Positions 28,568 to 37,546 are shown, counted from the stretch's first letter. The stretch: DNA of 64,000 nt from Brevundimonas mediterranea (GCF_014196125.1 NZ_JACIDA010000002.1:682001-746000), one strand, 5' to 3'. The notes: a model not told the origin generated them from the sequence alone. Translations and numbers: made by a program.

Positions 28568-30160
28568 TTACTTGATAGTGCCGACGAACTCCGGATCAGA
28601 AAAATACCGCACCTTCAGTGCGGCGACTGGCGCTTGCCCTTGGCGCAATAGAATCTCGAGACTGGAGTCGAGCCGCATCACCTCATCCGGCGTCAGCAGT
28701 TCGCGCTTCACGAGATGATCTGTCGTGGAGGTATTGGTGGACGTTTGCGAGAACATCATCGGCCCCGGCGATTGCGACTCTCCGCTGCTCGCCGTTCGGT
28801 AGGCGACGGTCCCCGAGCCCATCGACCGGGAGACCCAGCTCGCGGTCTCGACATCCCCGACGTTGAAGATCTGGATCAGCCCGGCGTTCGACAGAAACGT
28901 CCCCGCCCGCTCGCCGTAGACGCTCCGGAGCTGATGCAGGTCCTGGAGGATGGGCCAGAGTTGCAGGCCATAGCCCGCCATCAGACCGAAGGCCTGCTCC
29001 AGCGGCTCCAACCGACCCAGGGCCGCGAACTCGTCGAGCAGCAGCAGGACCGGCCGCTCGGGCCGCGCCGGGGATTGGGCCAGCGCTCCGATGGCTTGGG
29101 CGACGAGCAGACGCAGCCAGCGAGCATGGGTGCTCAACCGCTCCGGCGGCAGGACCAGGAACACCGTGCCGACCCCGGCCTTTAGATCCTCGAAGCGGAA
29201 ATCCGAGTGCTCCAGCACCGCCGCCATTCGCTGGCTGTCGAGGAAGTGGGTATGGCGCTGGGCCGACGACAGCACGCCCGCCGCCTCCCGACCGCTCTTG
29301 CTCAGATGACGATTGGCGGCCCGCGCGACGAGGCCGCCGGCACACCTGGATTTCTGCATGACAGCCAGCATCTCGTCGAAGGCCTCGGGGGCACTGGTGA
29401 GCCTCTCGCGCACGGTGACGAGGTTGCGGGTGCCCGGATGTTCTGAACAGACGACATGGAGGATGATGCCGCTGATCAGCGCCTTGGCCTCCTCATTCCA
29501 GTGCGCCTCGCCAGTCTGGCCCGGCGGATCGTAAACGAGGGCATCGGCCAACAGCGCCGCGTCCTCGGCCAGCTCCAGACCGTCCGGATCGAGACCATCC
29601 AACGGATTGAAGGCGGCGGACGGCACGCCCGATGCGCCGAACGGGTCCAGCACCTCAACCGGCCCGAAGCCGAGCCGCGCCCGTTCCGTGATCCGCGCAT
29701 TCTCACCCTTGGGGTCGATGCAGAGGATCGAGCGGTTTGCGGTCAGCAGATTGGGAATGATGGCGCCGACGCCCTTGCCAGAGCGGGTAGGCGCGATGGT
29801 GATCAGATGCTGCTCGCCGTCGTAGCGCAGAAGCGCACCGTTCCTGCGGTTCTCGCGCCCGACGATCAGGCCGTCGCCGCCGACCAGCGACGCCCGCACC
29901 TCGCGCTCGCTGGCCCACCGGGCCGAGCCATGCACGTCGCCGGCATCTTCGAGTCCCGCGCCCGCCGCCCGCCGTTTGAGCCAGGCGATAAGGGCGCCCG
30001 TCGATCCGGCCGCGAGTAACAGCCAGTTCTGCTCAGTTTCATTGGTGTGCCGGATCAGGATGAACGGGATGATGAAGACCAAGCCGACGATCGTGCCCAT
30101 CAGGTAGCCGCCGATCAGGGTGGCAGTCAGCCCGATCCACCCAAAGACCCACCGCACCAT
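28568..30160 (-). CDS. traG: VirD4/TraG-type conjugative coupling protein
   Basis: A 530-residue type IV coupling protein that brings the relaxase-DNA complex to a secretion channel. Two N-terminal membrane segments (about 5-30 and 41-60), Walker A PTRSGKGVG (about 124-132), the following LCIDPKGENA, and Walker B VLLLLDEFAALGRLE (about 370-384). The start is ATG 30160, 14 bp downstream of the traD stop on the same strand; the frame extends upstream but overlaps traD in low-complexity sequence. No VirB/Trb genes are nearby, so the channel must come from elsewhere. Confidence 0.92.
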   Translation of the reverse strand: MVRWVFGWIGLTATLIGGYLMGTIVGLVFIIPFILIRHTNETEQNWLLLAAGSTGALIAWLKRRAAGAGLEDAGDVHGSARWASEREVRASLVGGDGLIVGRENRRNGALLRYDGEQHLITIAPTRSGKGVGAIIPNLLTANRSILCIDPKGENARITERARLGFGPVEVLDPFGASGVPSAAFNPLDGLDPDGLELAEDAALLADALVYDPPGQTGEAHWNEEAKALISGIILHVVCSEHPGTRNLVTVRERLTSAPEAFDEMLAVMQKSRCAGGLVARAANRHLSKSGREAAGVLSSAQRHTHFLDSQRMAAVLEHSDFRFEDLKAGVGTVFLVLPPERLSTHARWLRLLVAQAIGALAQSPARPERPVLLLLDEFAALGRLEPLEQAFGLMAGYGLQLWPILQDLHQLRSVYGERAGTFLSNAGLIQIFNVGDVETASWVSRSMGSGTVAYRTASSGESQSPGPMMFSQTSTNTSTTDHLVKRELLTPDEVMRLDSSLEILLRQGQAPVAALKVRYFSDPEFVGTIK

Positions 30161-30173
30161 CCCGGGCGCCCGA

Positions 30174-30461
30174 TCAAGTCTTGTCTGGCAGCGGCGCCGC
30201 GCCGCCGCCGAGCAGATCGGGGAACAGGGCGGCGTCGTCGTCACGGGTGATGAAGCCGGGCAGTTCACGCCGCAGCCAATCGGGAAGCTGCTCTTTGGAG
30301 AAGGCGTCCTGACCCTTCTCCAGTCGGTGCAGGACCAGGGCGCCGAGCAGGATCTTGCGGCGCGTGTCCCTGGCCCGTTCCTGTTTGCCGAGCTTGGTCT
30401 GTAGCGATTTCCGCTGGGCCTCCAGTTGAGCCAGCCGCTCGGCGATTGACCGCCTCGCCAT
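30174..30461 (-). CDS. traD: TraD-family conjugal transfer protein
   Basis: A 95-residue basic protein, MARRSIAERLAQLEAQRKSL..., with a coiled-coil N-terminus and KILLGALVLHRLEKG, the TraD family found beside MobQ TraA relaxases (not the F-plasmid TraD). Probably an oriT-binding accessory factor. Strong ribosome-binding site GGAGGA nine bases from the ATG. Divergent from traA across the oriT region and cotranscribed with traG. Confidence 0.85.
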   Translation of the reverse strand: MARRSIAERLAQLEAQRKSLQTKLGKQERARDTRRKILLGALVLHRLEKGQDAFSKEQLPDWLRRELPGFITRDDDAALFPDLLGGGAAPLPDKT

Positions 30462-30889
30462 CGTCTCCTCCGTGTCGCCGCTCCTTTTCCAGAACCCAAG
30501 GTAGCACAAGAGCGCCAAGCCGTCATCGGTCAACAGCGACGCACCCCGGCGATGCAATCAGCAACGGCCGAGCAATACCCCGGTGTTCACCGCGCCATTG
30601 CGACGGACCGCCAGCCCCACCATGCTCGCCCACAGCAGGCAATCCGATTCGCACGGCGACTGATGCTGCGTTGCTGAACGGCATCTCTGGATGCTCGCTC
30701 CGCTTGCTCACAAGCGCACCCCACCGAGCGTATCGAGCGAAGTGAAGATTAGCGAAGGGCGCACTTACGAGTTGCTGCGCAACTCAGGGCTTGGTATTTT
30801 CAGATCGACGGACCCAGGTTGCAGCCTGGCCTTGCGTGATCTCGGCCCGCCAGACTGGCCGCCCTAGCGGCGGCTCCCTGGAGGTCGTC
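30462..30889. other. Divergent traD/traA intergenic region containing oriT
   Basis: 428 bp between the outward-reading traD and traA genes. Apart from the oriT core at 30756-30785 I see no gene. It should hold both divergent promoters. Confidence 0.7.
30756..30785 (-). other. oriT: MobQ origin of transfer (oriT), RSF1010-like nic
   Basis: Read on the minus strand: a 7-bp inverted repeat GAGTTGC-GCA-GCAACTC (30785-30769) immediately followed by GTAAGTGCGCCCT (30768-30756). That 13-base string is the conserved nic sequence of RSF1010-type oriTs, and the inverted repeat sits 5' of it exactly as in RSF1010. By analogy the nick would fall between G and CCCT, i.e. between 30760 and 30759. Position between traD and traA is the usual one for MobQ elements. 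Confidence 0.85.
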
Positions 30890-33880
30890 ATGGCGATCTA
30901 TCATCTGGCGATGAAGCCGATCAGCCGCAGCAGCGGTCGTAGCGCCGTCGCGGCTGCCGCCTATCGCGCCTCGCTGAGGCTGACGAACGAACGCGACGGC
31001 CAGACCCACGACTTCACCGCCCGTCGCGGCGTGGAGCACACCGAGATCGTGCTGCCGGACGGCGTGGACGCGGAGTGGGCGCAGGACCGCTCGAACTTGT
31101 GGAATGCGGCGGAGTTCGCAGAGACCCGCAAGGACGCGCGGGTGGCCCGCGAGGTGGAGGTGGCGCTGCCGCACGAACTGACGCCCGAGCAGCGGCTGGC
31201 GCTGACACGGGAGTTCGCTCAAGGGCTGGCCGATCGCTACGGGGTGGCGGTGGATTTTGCGATCCACAGCCCGCACGGCGACACCGACGTGCGCAACCAC
31301 CACGCCCACATCCTGCTGACCACACGCAAGGTCGAACGCGAGGAGTTGGGCGAGAAGTCCGAGATGGAGCTGGAGAACAAGAAGCTGATCGCGCTCGGCC
31401 TGCCGACTTCGCACGATCAGCTTCGCGATCTTCGTCTGGATTGGGAGGACCGCGCCAACCGGCATCTGGCGCTGGCGGGTCACGACCTCCGTATCGATCA
31501 TCGCTCGCATCAGGCCTGCGGTCTGGAGATCGAGCCCACCGAGCATATGGGCGTCCACGCCACCCAGATGGACCGGCGCGGCAAATCCGTGGTGCGGGCG
31601 CGTCAGGATGAACAACAGGCGCAGCGGAACGCCCGACTGATCCCCGAGAAGCCCGAACAGGCGCTGACGATCGTCACCAACGAGAAGAGCGTGTTCGACC
31701 GCAACGACGTGGCCAGGGTGATCCACCGCTACGTCGATGATCCCGACCAATTCCAGCGGGCCTTCGCCGCGGCGATGGCCTCGCCCGCCTTGGTCGAGCT
31801 TCGCCCGGAGCAACGCGATGAGTTCGGGCGCACTCTGGAGCCGGCGCGCTACTCCACCACGGAGATGATCGCCGTCGAACAGTCGATGGCCGACAGCGCC
31901 GACCGACTGGCGGACAGCCGTACGATCGGCGTCGGTAGGGCTCACACGGATCGGGCCTTGGCCGAGCGGCCGTTCCTGTCCGGGGAGCAGACGGGGGCGG
32001 TTCGTCACCTCACGGGTCCCGAACGGATCGGGGCCGTGGTCGGCATGGCGGGCGCCGGCAAGAGCACCATGCTCGGCGCGGCGCGTCAGGCGTGGGAGGC
32101 CGAAGGCTACCGGGTCATCGGCGCGGCCCTCGCCGGCAAGGCGGCCGAAGGGCTGGAGGAATCGTCGGGGATCGCCTCACGGACGCTGGCGAGCTGGGAA
32201 CGGAGCTGGGAGCGGGGTCGAGACAGCCTGGATCCGCGCAGCGTGCTGGTGATCGACGAGGCCGGTATGGTGGGGAGCCGCCAGCTTTCGCGCGTCCTCG
32301 CTGAGGCGGATCGCAGTGGCGCCAAAGTGGTGCTGGTGGGCGACCCCGAGCAACTCCAGCCGATCGGGCCGGGGGCGGCCTTCCGCGCGGTGGCCGAACG
32401 CGTCGGCTTCGTCGAGCTGGGCGAAATCCGACGGCAGCGCGAAAGCTGGCAGCGGGACGCCTCCGTAGACTTCGCCCGGCACCGCACCGCCGAGGGTCTG
32501 GCGGCCTACGCCGAGCGCGGCGCCGTCCGTTTCGAGGCCAATCCCGGCGCGGCGCGGCAGGCGATCGTCGCCGACGTCATCGCCGATATGGACGCCCGGC
32601 CAGACGGGTCGCGTCTGGTTCTGGCCCATCGTCGCGTGGACGTGGCGGAGTTGAACGATGCGATCCGGGCTGCGCGGCAGGACCGGGGCGAGCTTGGTGG
32701 CGAGCAGGTCTATCGGACGACCGAAGGCGAGCGGGCCTTCGCCGCCGGGGACCGCATCCTATTCCGCGAGAACAATCGCGACCTCGGCGTGAAGAACGGC
32801 ATGCTGGGCACGGTGGCGCGGGCCGAGCCCGGTCGGCTTGAGGTGCGGCTGGACACCGCCAAGGGGCCGGGTCAGGGCCGCACCGTGTCGGTGTCGATCG
32901 CTGACTACGCCGCCGTGGATCACGGCTACGCCACCACCATCCACAAGGCGCAAGGGGCGACGGTCGACCGGACCCATGTGCTCGCGTCAGGCACGATGGA
33001 CCGGCATCTGACCTATGTGGCCATGACCCGTCACCGGGAGACCGCGACCCTCTATGCCGACCGGAATGAGTTCAAGGAGCAGGACGCTTTGTCGGCGCGG
33101 CTTTCGCGGACGGGGCTCAAGGAAACCACGCTGGACTATGCCGCACGGCGCGGCATCGAAGCGCCGACCCGCGCCACGGGTCACGACGCCGAATCTCGCA
33201 AACGGGGCCTGTTCGACGGGTTGACCCTGAACAAGCGCGCGGCGCCGTCGCAGTTCAGCCGCGTGGGGGGCCTGTCGTCGTCGGGGCCGGGGCGAACGGC
33301 TCCCATTCCCGCGCAGACGTTGGAGGTTTCGGTGGAGCGCTATGCGCGGGCTATGGACGATACCGAGCGGACGCGCGCCCAGAAGCTCCCCGTGCTTGAA
33401 TGTCAGAAGCGCGAACTGCGCGAGGCCGGGGCGCTGCTGGATCAGACGAGGCCGGGGGCGACGCGCGACCTGCATAACGCCTTGCGTCATGAGCCCTCAA
33501 CCTGGCGCGCCATGCGGGATCTTCGCGGGTCTGAACGCGGTGCCGAGCTGGCGGGCGCCATCCGCCGCGAAGCGCGGGTGCGGCATGATCCGATGTTGAA
33601 GGCCGACCGGTTGGTGAAGGATTGGAAGCGGCTGGAAACGCAGCATGACCGGCTGGACGGTTGGCGGCACAGAGGCGAACGCCAACGCGTGGAGGCGCGC
33701 ATGAAAGCGATGGCGGGTACGCTGAAGCGCGATCCGCAGCTGGCATCGCTGGTGCGGTCGCGGGCGCAGGACTTGGGAATGGGCCAGAGTTCGACCCTCG
33801 GTCGGGTGATCTCGGCGCGTAGCGTGCAGCAGGCGACCCAGCAGATCGGGCGGGACTTGCATCGGGGCCTGTCGTTGTAA
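30890..33880 (+). CDS. traA: MobQ relaxase-helicase TraA
   Basis: A 996-residue Ti-type TraA. The N-terminal MobA/MobL relaxase has the nucleophilic Tyr in AAAAYRAS (Y25) and the metal-binding NHHAHILLTT (about 136-145). The middle is a RecD/TraI-like SF1B helicase with Walker A GMAGAGKST (about 385-393) and Walker B VLVIDEAGMVG (about 453-463), ending near TYVAMTRHRETATLY. The C-terminal 250 residues are basic and helical. Nicks the adjacent oriT and unwinds the transferred strand. Start at ATG 30890 with GGAGG six bases upstream; the 33 residues before it are not family sequence. Confidence 0.95.
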   Translation: MAIYHLAMKPISRSSGRSAVAAAAYRASLRLTNERDGQTHDFTARRGVEHTEIVLPDGVDAEWAQDRSNLWNAAEFAETRKDARVAREVEVALPHELTPEQRLALTREFAQGLADRYGVAVDFAIHSPHGDTDVRNHHAHILLTTRKVEREELGEKSEMELENKKLIALGLPTSHDQLRDLRLDWEDRANRHLALAGHDLRIDHRSHQACGLEIEPTEHMGVHATQMDRRGKSVVRARQDEQQAQRNARLIPEKPEQALTIVTNEKSVFDRNDVARVIHRYVDDPDQFQRAFAAAMASPALVELRPEQRDEFGRTLEPARYSTTEMIAVEQSMADSADRLADSRTIGVGRAHTDRALAERPFLSGEQTGAVRHLTGPERIGAVVGMAGAGKSTMLGAARQAWEAEGYRVIGAALAGKAAEGLEESSGIASRTLASWERSWERGRDSLDPRSVLVIDEAGMVGSRQLSRVLAEADRSGAKVVLVGDPEQLQPIGPGAAFRAVAERVGFVELGEIRRQRESWQRDASVDFARHRTAEGLAAYAERGAVRFEANPGAARQAIVADVIADMDARPDGSRLVLAHRRVDVAELNDAIRAARQDRGELGGEQVYRTTEGERAFAAGDRILFRENNRDLGVKNGMLGTVARAEPGRLEVRLDTAKGPGQGRTVSVSIADYAAVDHGYATTIHKAQGATVDRTHVLASGTMDRHLTYVAMTRHRETATLYADRNEFKEQDALSARLSRTGLKETTLDYAARRGIEAPTRATGHDAESRKRGLFDGLTLNKRAAPSQFSRVGGLSSSGPGRTAPIPAQTLEVSVERYARAMDDTERTRAQKLPVLECQKRELREAGALLDQTRPGATRDLHNALRHEPSTWRAMRDLRGSERGAELAGAIRREARVRHDPMLKADRLVKDWKRLETQHDRLDGWRHRGERQRVEARMKAMAGTLKRDPQLASLVRSRAQDLGMGQSSTLGRVISARSVQQATQQIGRDLHRGLSL

Positions 33881-33898
33881 CGAAGTCAGGAGGCGGGG

Positions 33899-34594
33899 AT
33901 GGCGGAGGATCAGGCGGGCGACCCGGCCCAAGCGTTCGAGGACCTGCGGGCCGAGGTCTCGGTGCTGCGCCGCGCGATCGAGGGCCTTCCAGCGGCGATT
34001 CGGGAGAACCGGCCGCCTGACTACAGTCAGGATTTCGCGATACTCGGCAAGGGTCTCGACGAGATCGGCCAGTCGTTGGAGACGGTGCTGGCCTCGCCGG
34101 CGCTTAACCTCACGCCCGAGCAGCAGGGTCAAGGTATCGCGAGGGCGGGTTCCGCGCTTGTGCGGGAGGCGGCGCAGAGGCTGGATCGTGCTACGCAGGA
34201 GATGGAGCGCGAGCGGGCGCGGCTCTCCGGCCTCATCGGCCAGGCTTGGGCGCGGGATCGGCAGGTCCGTCTGCTGTGGTGGACGGGCAGCGTGGCGTTC
34301 GCGGTCGGGCTGCTGGTGTCCCCGATCCTCGCCAGTGTCCTACCGTTCGGGCTGAACGCGCGGGTGGCGGCCATGGTGATGCACGAAAATCGGTGGACGG
34401 CGGGTGGGACGTTGATGCGGATGGCCAATCCGGCTGGCTGGGATCGGGTGGTCGCGGATGCCCGGCTGGCCGACGGGAACAGGGACGCTCTCGACGCGTG
34501 CCGGGCGGCGGCGGTCGAGAGCGGGAAGACGCAGCGATGTACGGTAATGGTGGCGGCGTCGCAGGATTCGACAGCTGACCCGGCACTAGATTAG
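33899..34594 (+). CDS. DUF6118 family membrane protein beside traA
   Basis: A 231-residue protein: N-terminal coiled coil (FEDLRAEVSVLRRAIEGL), an amphipathic linker, one transmembrane segment (about 121-143, LLWWTGSVAFAVGLLVSPIL) and a short C-terminal domain with two cysteines (DACRAA, TQRCTVMV). Matches the DUF6118 type that commonly follows traA in alphaproteobacterial mobile elements; function unknown, perhaps a mobilisation accessory. Good ribosome-binding site CAGGAGG; 18 bp after traA. Confidence 0.8.
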   Translation: MAEDQAGDPAQAFEDLRAEVSVLRRAIEGLPAAIRENRPPDYSQDFAILGKGLDEIGQSLETVLASPALNLTPEQQGQGIARAGSALVREAAQRLDRATQEMERERARLSGLIGQAWARDRQVRLLWWTGSVAFAVGLLVSPILASVLPFGLNARVAAMVMHENRWTAGGTLMRMANPAGWDRVVADARLADGNRDALDACRAAAVESGKTQRCTVMVAASQDSTADPALD

Positions 34595-35973
34595 CAATTG
34601 GCCATACCTGTCACATTGGATCGTCGAAGGCGTTTGCGATCCCAAGCCAGCAAATGCGGACTCCCGACAAAACCAGCAAGCTCATATGCTCTTGTGGTCG
34701 AGCCAAACCGTGCCACCAGAGAAGCCATTGCTGGGACGCTTCGGTCTGCCGCGATGATCTTTGCGGTCAGGTGGCCGTGTCGCTCTCTGAGCGCGGTCAG
34801 GGCGGCTATCACGTCCGCGTCGCTCGTGCGCTTCGATTGCATCGAACGAAGCTGCTTGTCAGTGTAGCTATATCCAATGAGCCTGTAGGCCTCATGGATC
34901 GAGCCGAAGCGCTTGCGGAACACGTTGAAGGTTGGGAGAAAACAGCAACCTTCGATAAGCGCCGCCGACAACACCCCCTTCTCCTGCGAAAGCCGCCGCA
35001 GGCCCTCAAGCAGTTCCTCGTTCGTGTATTTCCGCCTTCTCGTTGAGGCCAGCCGGTCAGATGCCTTCCTGAAGACGCTTTCACTAACCAGGGGCTTCAT
35101 CACCTTGATGCGACCCCACTCGGCATGAGGCACTAGTGTGCGCGGTCCGCCTACCTGACCCCGTGATTGATTGAACACGGAGAGCCCGAGGGCAACTTCA
35201 TTACGAAGAACGACGTCCACCTGCATCCCGGTCCACAGAATTCCTCTCGGGGGCTTTATGCCTTGCTGATTCAGCCTCGTGGCAATCTGCGAACGTCGCA
35301 TGCTCTTGTGAGTGAACAGTCTAAAGACCTCCCGGATCGTAGCGACCTCTTCGGCAGGGCCATGAACCATCTTAACAACATCGGTTGAACGCTGCTTCCG
35401 GCGTCCGCCTGTCAGCACTTCAAGCGCATTTCCACCATCGTCAAAAGCCTGGTGACGGACTCCATATGCTGCTGGCCCGCCCTTCACGCCCCCCGCGACA
35501 ACCGTCCTACGGATGGCTGTCTTGAGACGCTCCGACAGTTCCCTGCTGTACTCGCCAGCCATCACTCGCTTGAGATGCTTGACGATGTTCGCAACGGTCG
35601 ATCCATCGTTGGTGAACGCTTCCGCGCAGTAGTGAATGTTTACGCCCGCCTGGTCGCACAAGAATTCATAGTGAGCGCCTTCGTCGGGGTTCTGAAACCG
35701 TCCCAAACGGCTGACGTCCCTGATGAGGACCGTTTTGTAAGGCGGTGAGCCGGTGAGGATGTCCGACAGGAGCCTTTTCAAACCATCGCGCCCCTTCACA
35801 GTAAGGCCGCTTTTCCCCGCATCTTCGTATGAGGCTACGATTTGGTATCCGTTCGCCTCGGCATAGGCTGCCACCGTCCCTCCTTGGTTTTCCAATGAGT
35901 ACCGCTGGTGGTCCGTGGACATCCTCAGATACTGCGCTGCTGGAATGAGAGGCTTTGGGATAATTGATTTCAT
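34591..35973 (-). CDS. Large serine recombinase
   Basis: A 460-residue resolvase/invertase-type recombinase. N-terminal catalytic domain with the nucleophile in YLRMSTDHQRYS (S19) and the arginines in RDVSRLGRF; the recombinase domain (KGGPAAYGVRHQAF, then IREVFRLF...IATRLNQQGI) follows, then a C-terminal DNA-binding region with two repeated helical units (FRKRFGSIHEAYRLIGY and VARFGSTTRAYELAGF). No obvious zinc-ribbon cysteines. Start at ATG 35973; the upstream 34 residues are a shadow. Tail-to-tail with the DUF6118 gene (4-bp overlap). It may move a smaller unit within the island or act as a second integration system. Confidence 0.9.
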   Translation of the reverse strand: MKSIIPKPLIPAAQYLRMSTDHQRYSLENQGGTVAAYAEANGYQIVASYEDAGKSGLTVKGRDGLKRLLSDILTGSPPYKTVLIRDVSRLGRFQNPDEGAHYEFLCDQAGVNIHYCAEAFTNDGSTVANIVKHLKRVMAGEYSRELSERLKTAIRRTVVAGGVKGGPAAYGVRHQAFDDGGNALEVLTGGRRKQRSTDVVKMVHGPAEEVATIREVFRLFTHKSMRRSQIATRLNQQGIKPPRGILWTGMQVDVVLRNEVALGLSVFNQSRGQVGGPRTLVPHAEWGRIKVMKPLVSESVFRKASDRLASTRRRKYTNEELLEGLRRLSQEKGVLSAALIEGCCFLPTFNVFRKRFGSIHEAYRLIGYSYTDKQLRSMQSKRTSDADVIAALTALRERHGHLTAKIIAADRSVPAMASLVARFGSTTRAYELAGFVGSPHLLAWDRKRLRRSNVTGMANC

Positions 35974-36247
35974 CGCGGTGGTTAGAACTGTAAGTGTGAA
36001 TATAGAGGCCCAGCAATCTCGGTCTCGGTCTCGGCTCGGCCGATCCCAAATGGTGCAGCGGAGCAAGCCGCTCACCGATCCCAGCGCTCCGCCCCCTGAG
36101 TCGCGTAGACCCCCGGAGCACCTTTCAGAAGGTTCGCTCGTGGCTACGGCCCGGCGAGGGCAATCCCGCTACAGATGTTTCCAACGTCACCTTGGATTGC
36201 TGTTCGCGTCGTCCGGTAGCTTCTCGCGCCAACGGCTGCTTCGTCGG

Positions 36248-36538
36248 TCATGACTGGTCCGAATTCGATCCAGACAAACCGGAACTACTCTCGCTCACCA
36301 TTTTTAGTCGCACCCCTGGGCCGACTTCGCTCGCGTCATCTGCATGAAGGAAGATGACGCCTGCCGTCTCCAGAGCACGCCGCACGCCTTCGACATTGGC
36401 GGCCGAACTGCGACCTGGGCCCAGTGCGCTTTCCATTCGCCGGATTGTTTGAAGCGAGACACCAGCCGCTTTAGCCAGTTCAGCTCCATTCCATCCCAAG
36501 AGAGCGCGCGCCGCACGGATTTGGGCAGGCATTATCAT
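36248..36538 (-). CDS. XRE-family transcriptional regulator
   Basis: A 96-residue helix-turn-helix protein: IRAARALLGWNGAELAKAAGVSLQTIRRME covers an XRE/Cro HTH (about residues 7-36), followed by a short region TAGVIFLHAD typical of small alphaproteobacterial regulators. Divergent from the hypothetical gene at 36635 across 96 bp that contain an inverted-repeat candidate operator. Start could also be the Met two codons in. Confidence 0.85.
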   Translation of the reverse strand: MIMPAQIRAARALLGWNGAELAKAAGVSLQTIRRMESALGPGRSSAANVEGVRRALETAGVIFLHADDASEVGPGVRLKMVSESSSGLSGSNSDQS

Positions 36539-36547
36539 CGATTGTCA

Positions 36548-36608
36548 CTTTTAGTGCCGGTCATGGTATTTTTGGATTGCTCTCGACGGAGTGTTTTGGT
36601 ACTAAAAG
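36548..36608. promoter_or_regulatory. Inverted-repeat candidate operator of the XRE regulator
   Basis: CTTTTAGTGCC (36548-36558) and GGTACTAAAAG (36598-36608) are inverted copies matching at 10 of 11 bases, 39 bp apart, in the divergent promoter region between the XRE gene and the gene at 36635. The left copy is itself embedded in a small palindrome CACT-TTT-AGTG. Spacing suits looping or two separate dimers. Confidence 0.5.
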
Positions 36609-36634
36609 ACTAACACAGAGAGAAAGGCAGAGTC

Positions 36635-37180
36635 ATGGGCTCGCGTCGAAAGACGGGCGTCGAGGACGCGCGCCTGCCTGAGATTTCCAGGCGCGCGCTC
36701 ATCGCTGGAACATCGGTGGCCGCTTTTGGGGCGGTCAGTCCTGCCTCCGCCTCGGCTAATCTGGCACCCATCGCGGTGGTCGCCTCAACTGAGGCGGTCA
36801 GACACTGCAAGAACTGGCTGGCTATCGACGCCCAGATAGGCCGGCTCCAGACCCGCTGGGCCAAACTGGAGGGCTGGCTGATCAGGGAGCATTCCTGGTG
36901 CAATCTTAGCCGCGCCGAACAGCAAGCCTTGCCGTGGTCCAAGGAGCTTCAAGACATAGACGGCATCCTGGACACGTTGTTCGACAAGCGTGAGCGTCTG
37001 TTGGAGGCCATTCCGGATTCCGCATCGGCGAGCTTCGAGGCAATCATCGCAAGGCTCGCTGTTCTGGAGCGTCTAATTTGGCCCGAGGACCACCCCGAAG
37101 CCCACGCCATGATTGCGAGATCGCGGCAAGATCTCATCGCGCTGTCGGCGGATCCCCATCACGGCGTGTTCGGCGCGTAG
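36635..37180 (+). CDS. Hypothetical protein with Tat-like signal
   Basis: A 181-residue protein of unknown function. LPEISRRALIAGTSVAAFGAVSPASASA (residues 15-42) looks like a twin-arginine signal (SRRALIAG) with cleavage after ASA. The mature part is helical (KNWLAIDAQIGRLQTRWAKLEGWL) with no domain I recognise. Divergent from the XRE regulator, which may control it, and upstream of the sigma-like gene. Confidence 0.7.
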   Translation: MGSRRKTGVEDARLPEISRRALIAGTSVAAFGAVSPASASANLAPIAVVASTEAVRHCKNWLAIDAQIGRLQTRWAKLEGWLIREHSWCNLSRAEQQALPWSKELQDIDGILDTLFDKRERLLEAIPDSASASFEAIIARLAVLERLIWPEDHPEAHAMIARSRQDLIALSADPHHGVFGA

Positions 37181-37228
37181 ACCGCAAACGGAAGAGACCA
37201 GCCACGGCTTCGATGGGAGGACAGGCGG

Positions 37229-37546
37229 ATGACAGCATCAAAACCTCGGCCAAGACGCCGACGTGCACGAAGCTCTGCGGATGTCATCGAAGTCGCAATC
37301 CTGCGACTGCCCACAAGGCTGCGCGACGTGTTCGTTCTCCATCGTTTCGGGGGGATGACCTACGACGAGATCGGATTGCATCTTGGAATACCCCCGGAAG
37401 CCGTGAAGGCGGTGTTTGCCGCCGCGATGGTGCGGCTCGCACGAGCGGTCAGGACCGCCGAGCGTGACGAGGCGCTGGAACTCGCGCGACTGAAAAAACG
37501 AGACCCAGCAGCAGGGCGATCCGCGCCGAAGCGCGGCGGGCTTTAG
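37229..37546 (+). CDS. Sigma-70 region 4-like protein
   Basis: A 105-residue protein: VAILRLPTRLRDVFVLHRFGGMTYDEIGLHLGIPPEAVKAVFAAAMVRLARAV is a sigma region 4 helix-turn-helix as in ECF sigma factors. The N-terminal 20 residues are very basic and there is no region 2, so it cannot be a complete sigma factor; it may be a DNA-binding regulator derived from one. Ribosome-binding site GGGAGG upstream. Same strand as the preceding hypothetical gene, 48 bp away. Confidence 0.75.
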   Translation: MTASKPRPRRRRARSSADVIEVAILRLPTRLRDVFVLHRFGGMTYDEIGLHLGIPPEAVKAVFAAAMVRLARAVRTAERDEALELARLKKRDPAAGRSAPKRGGL

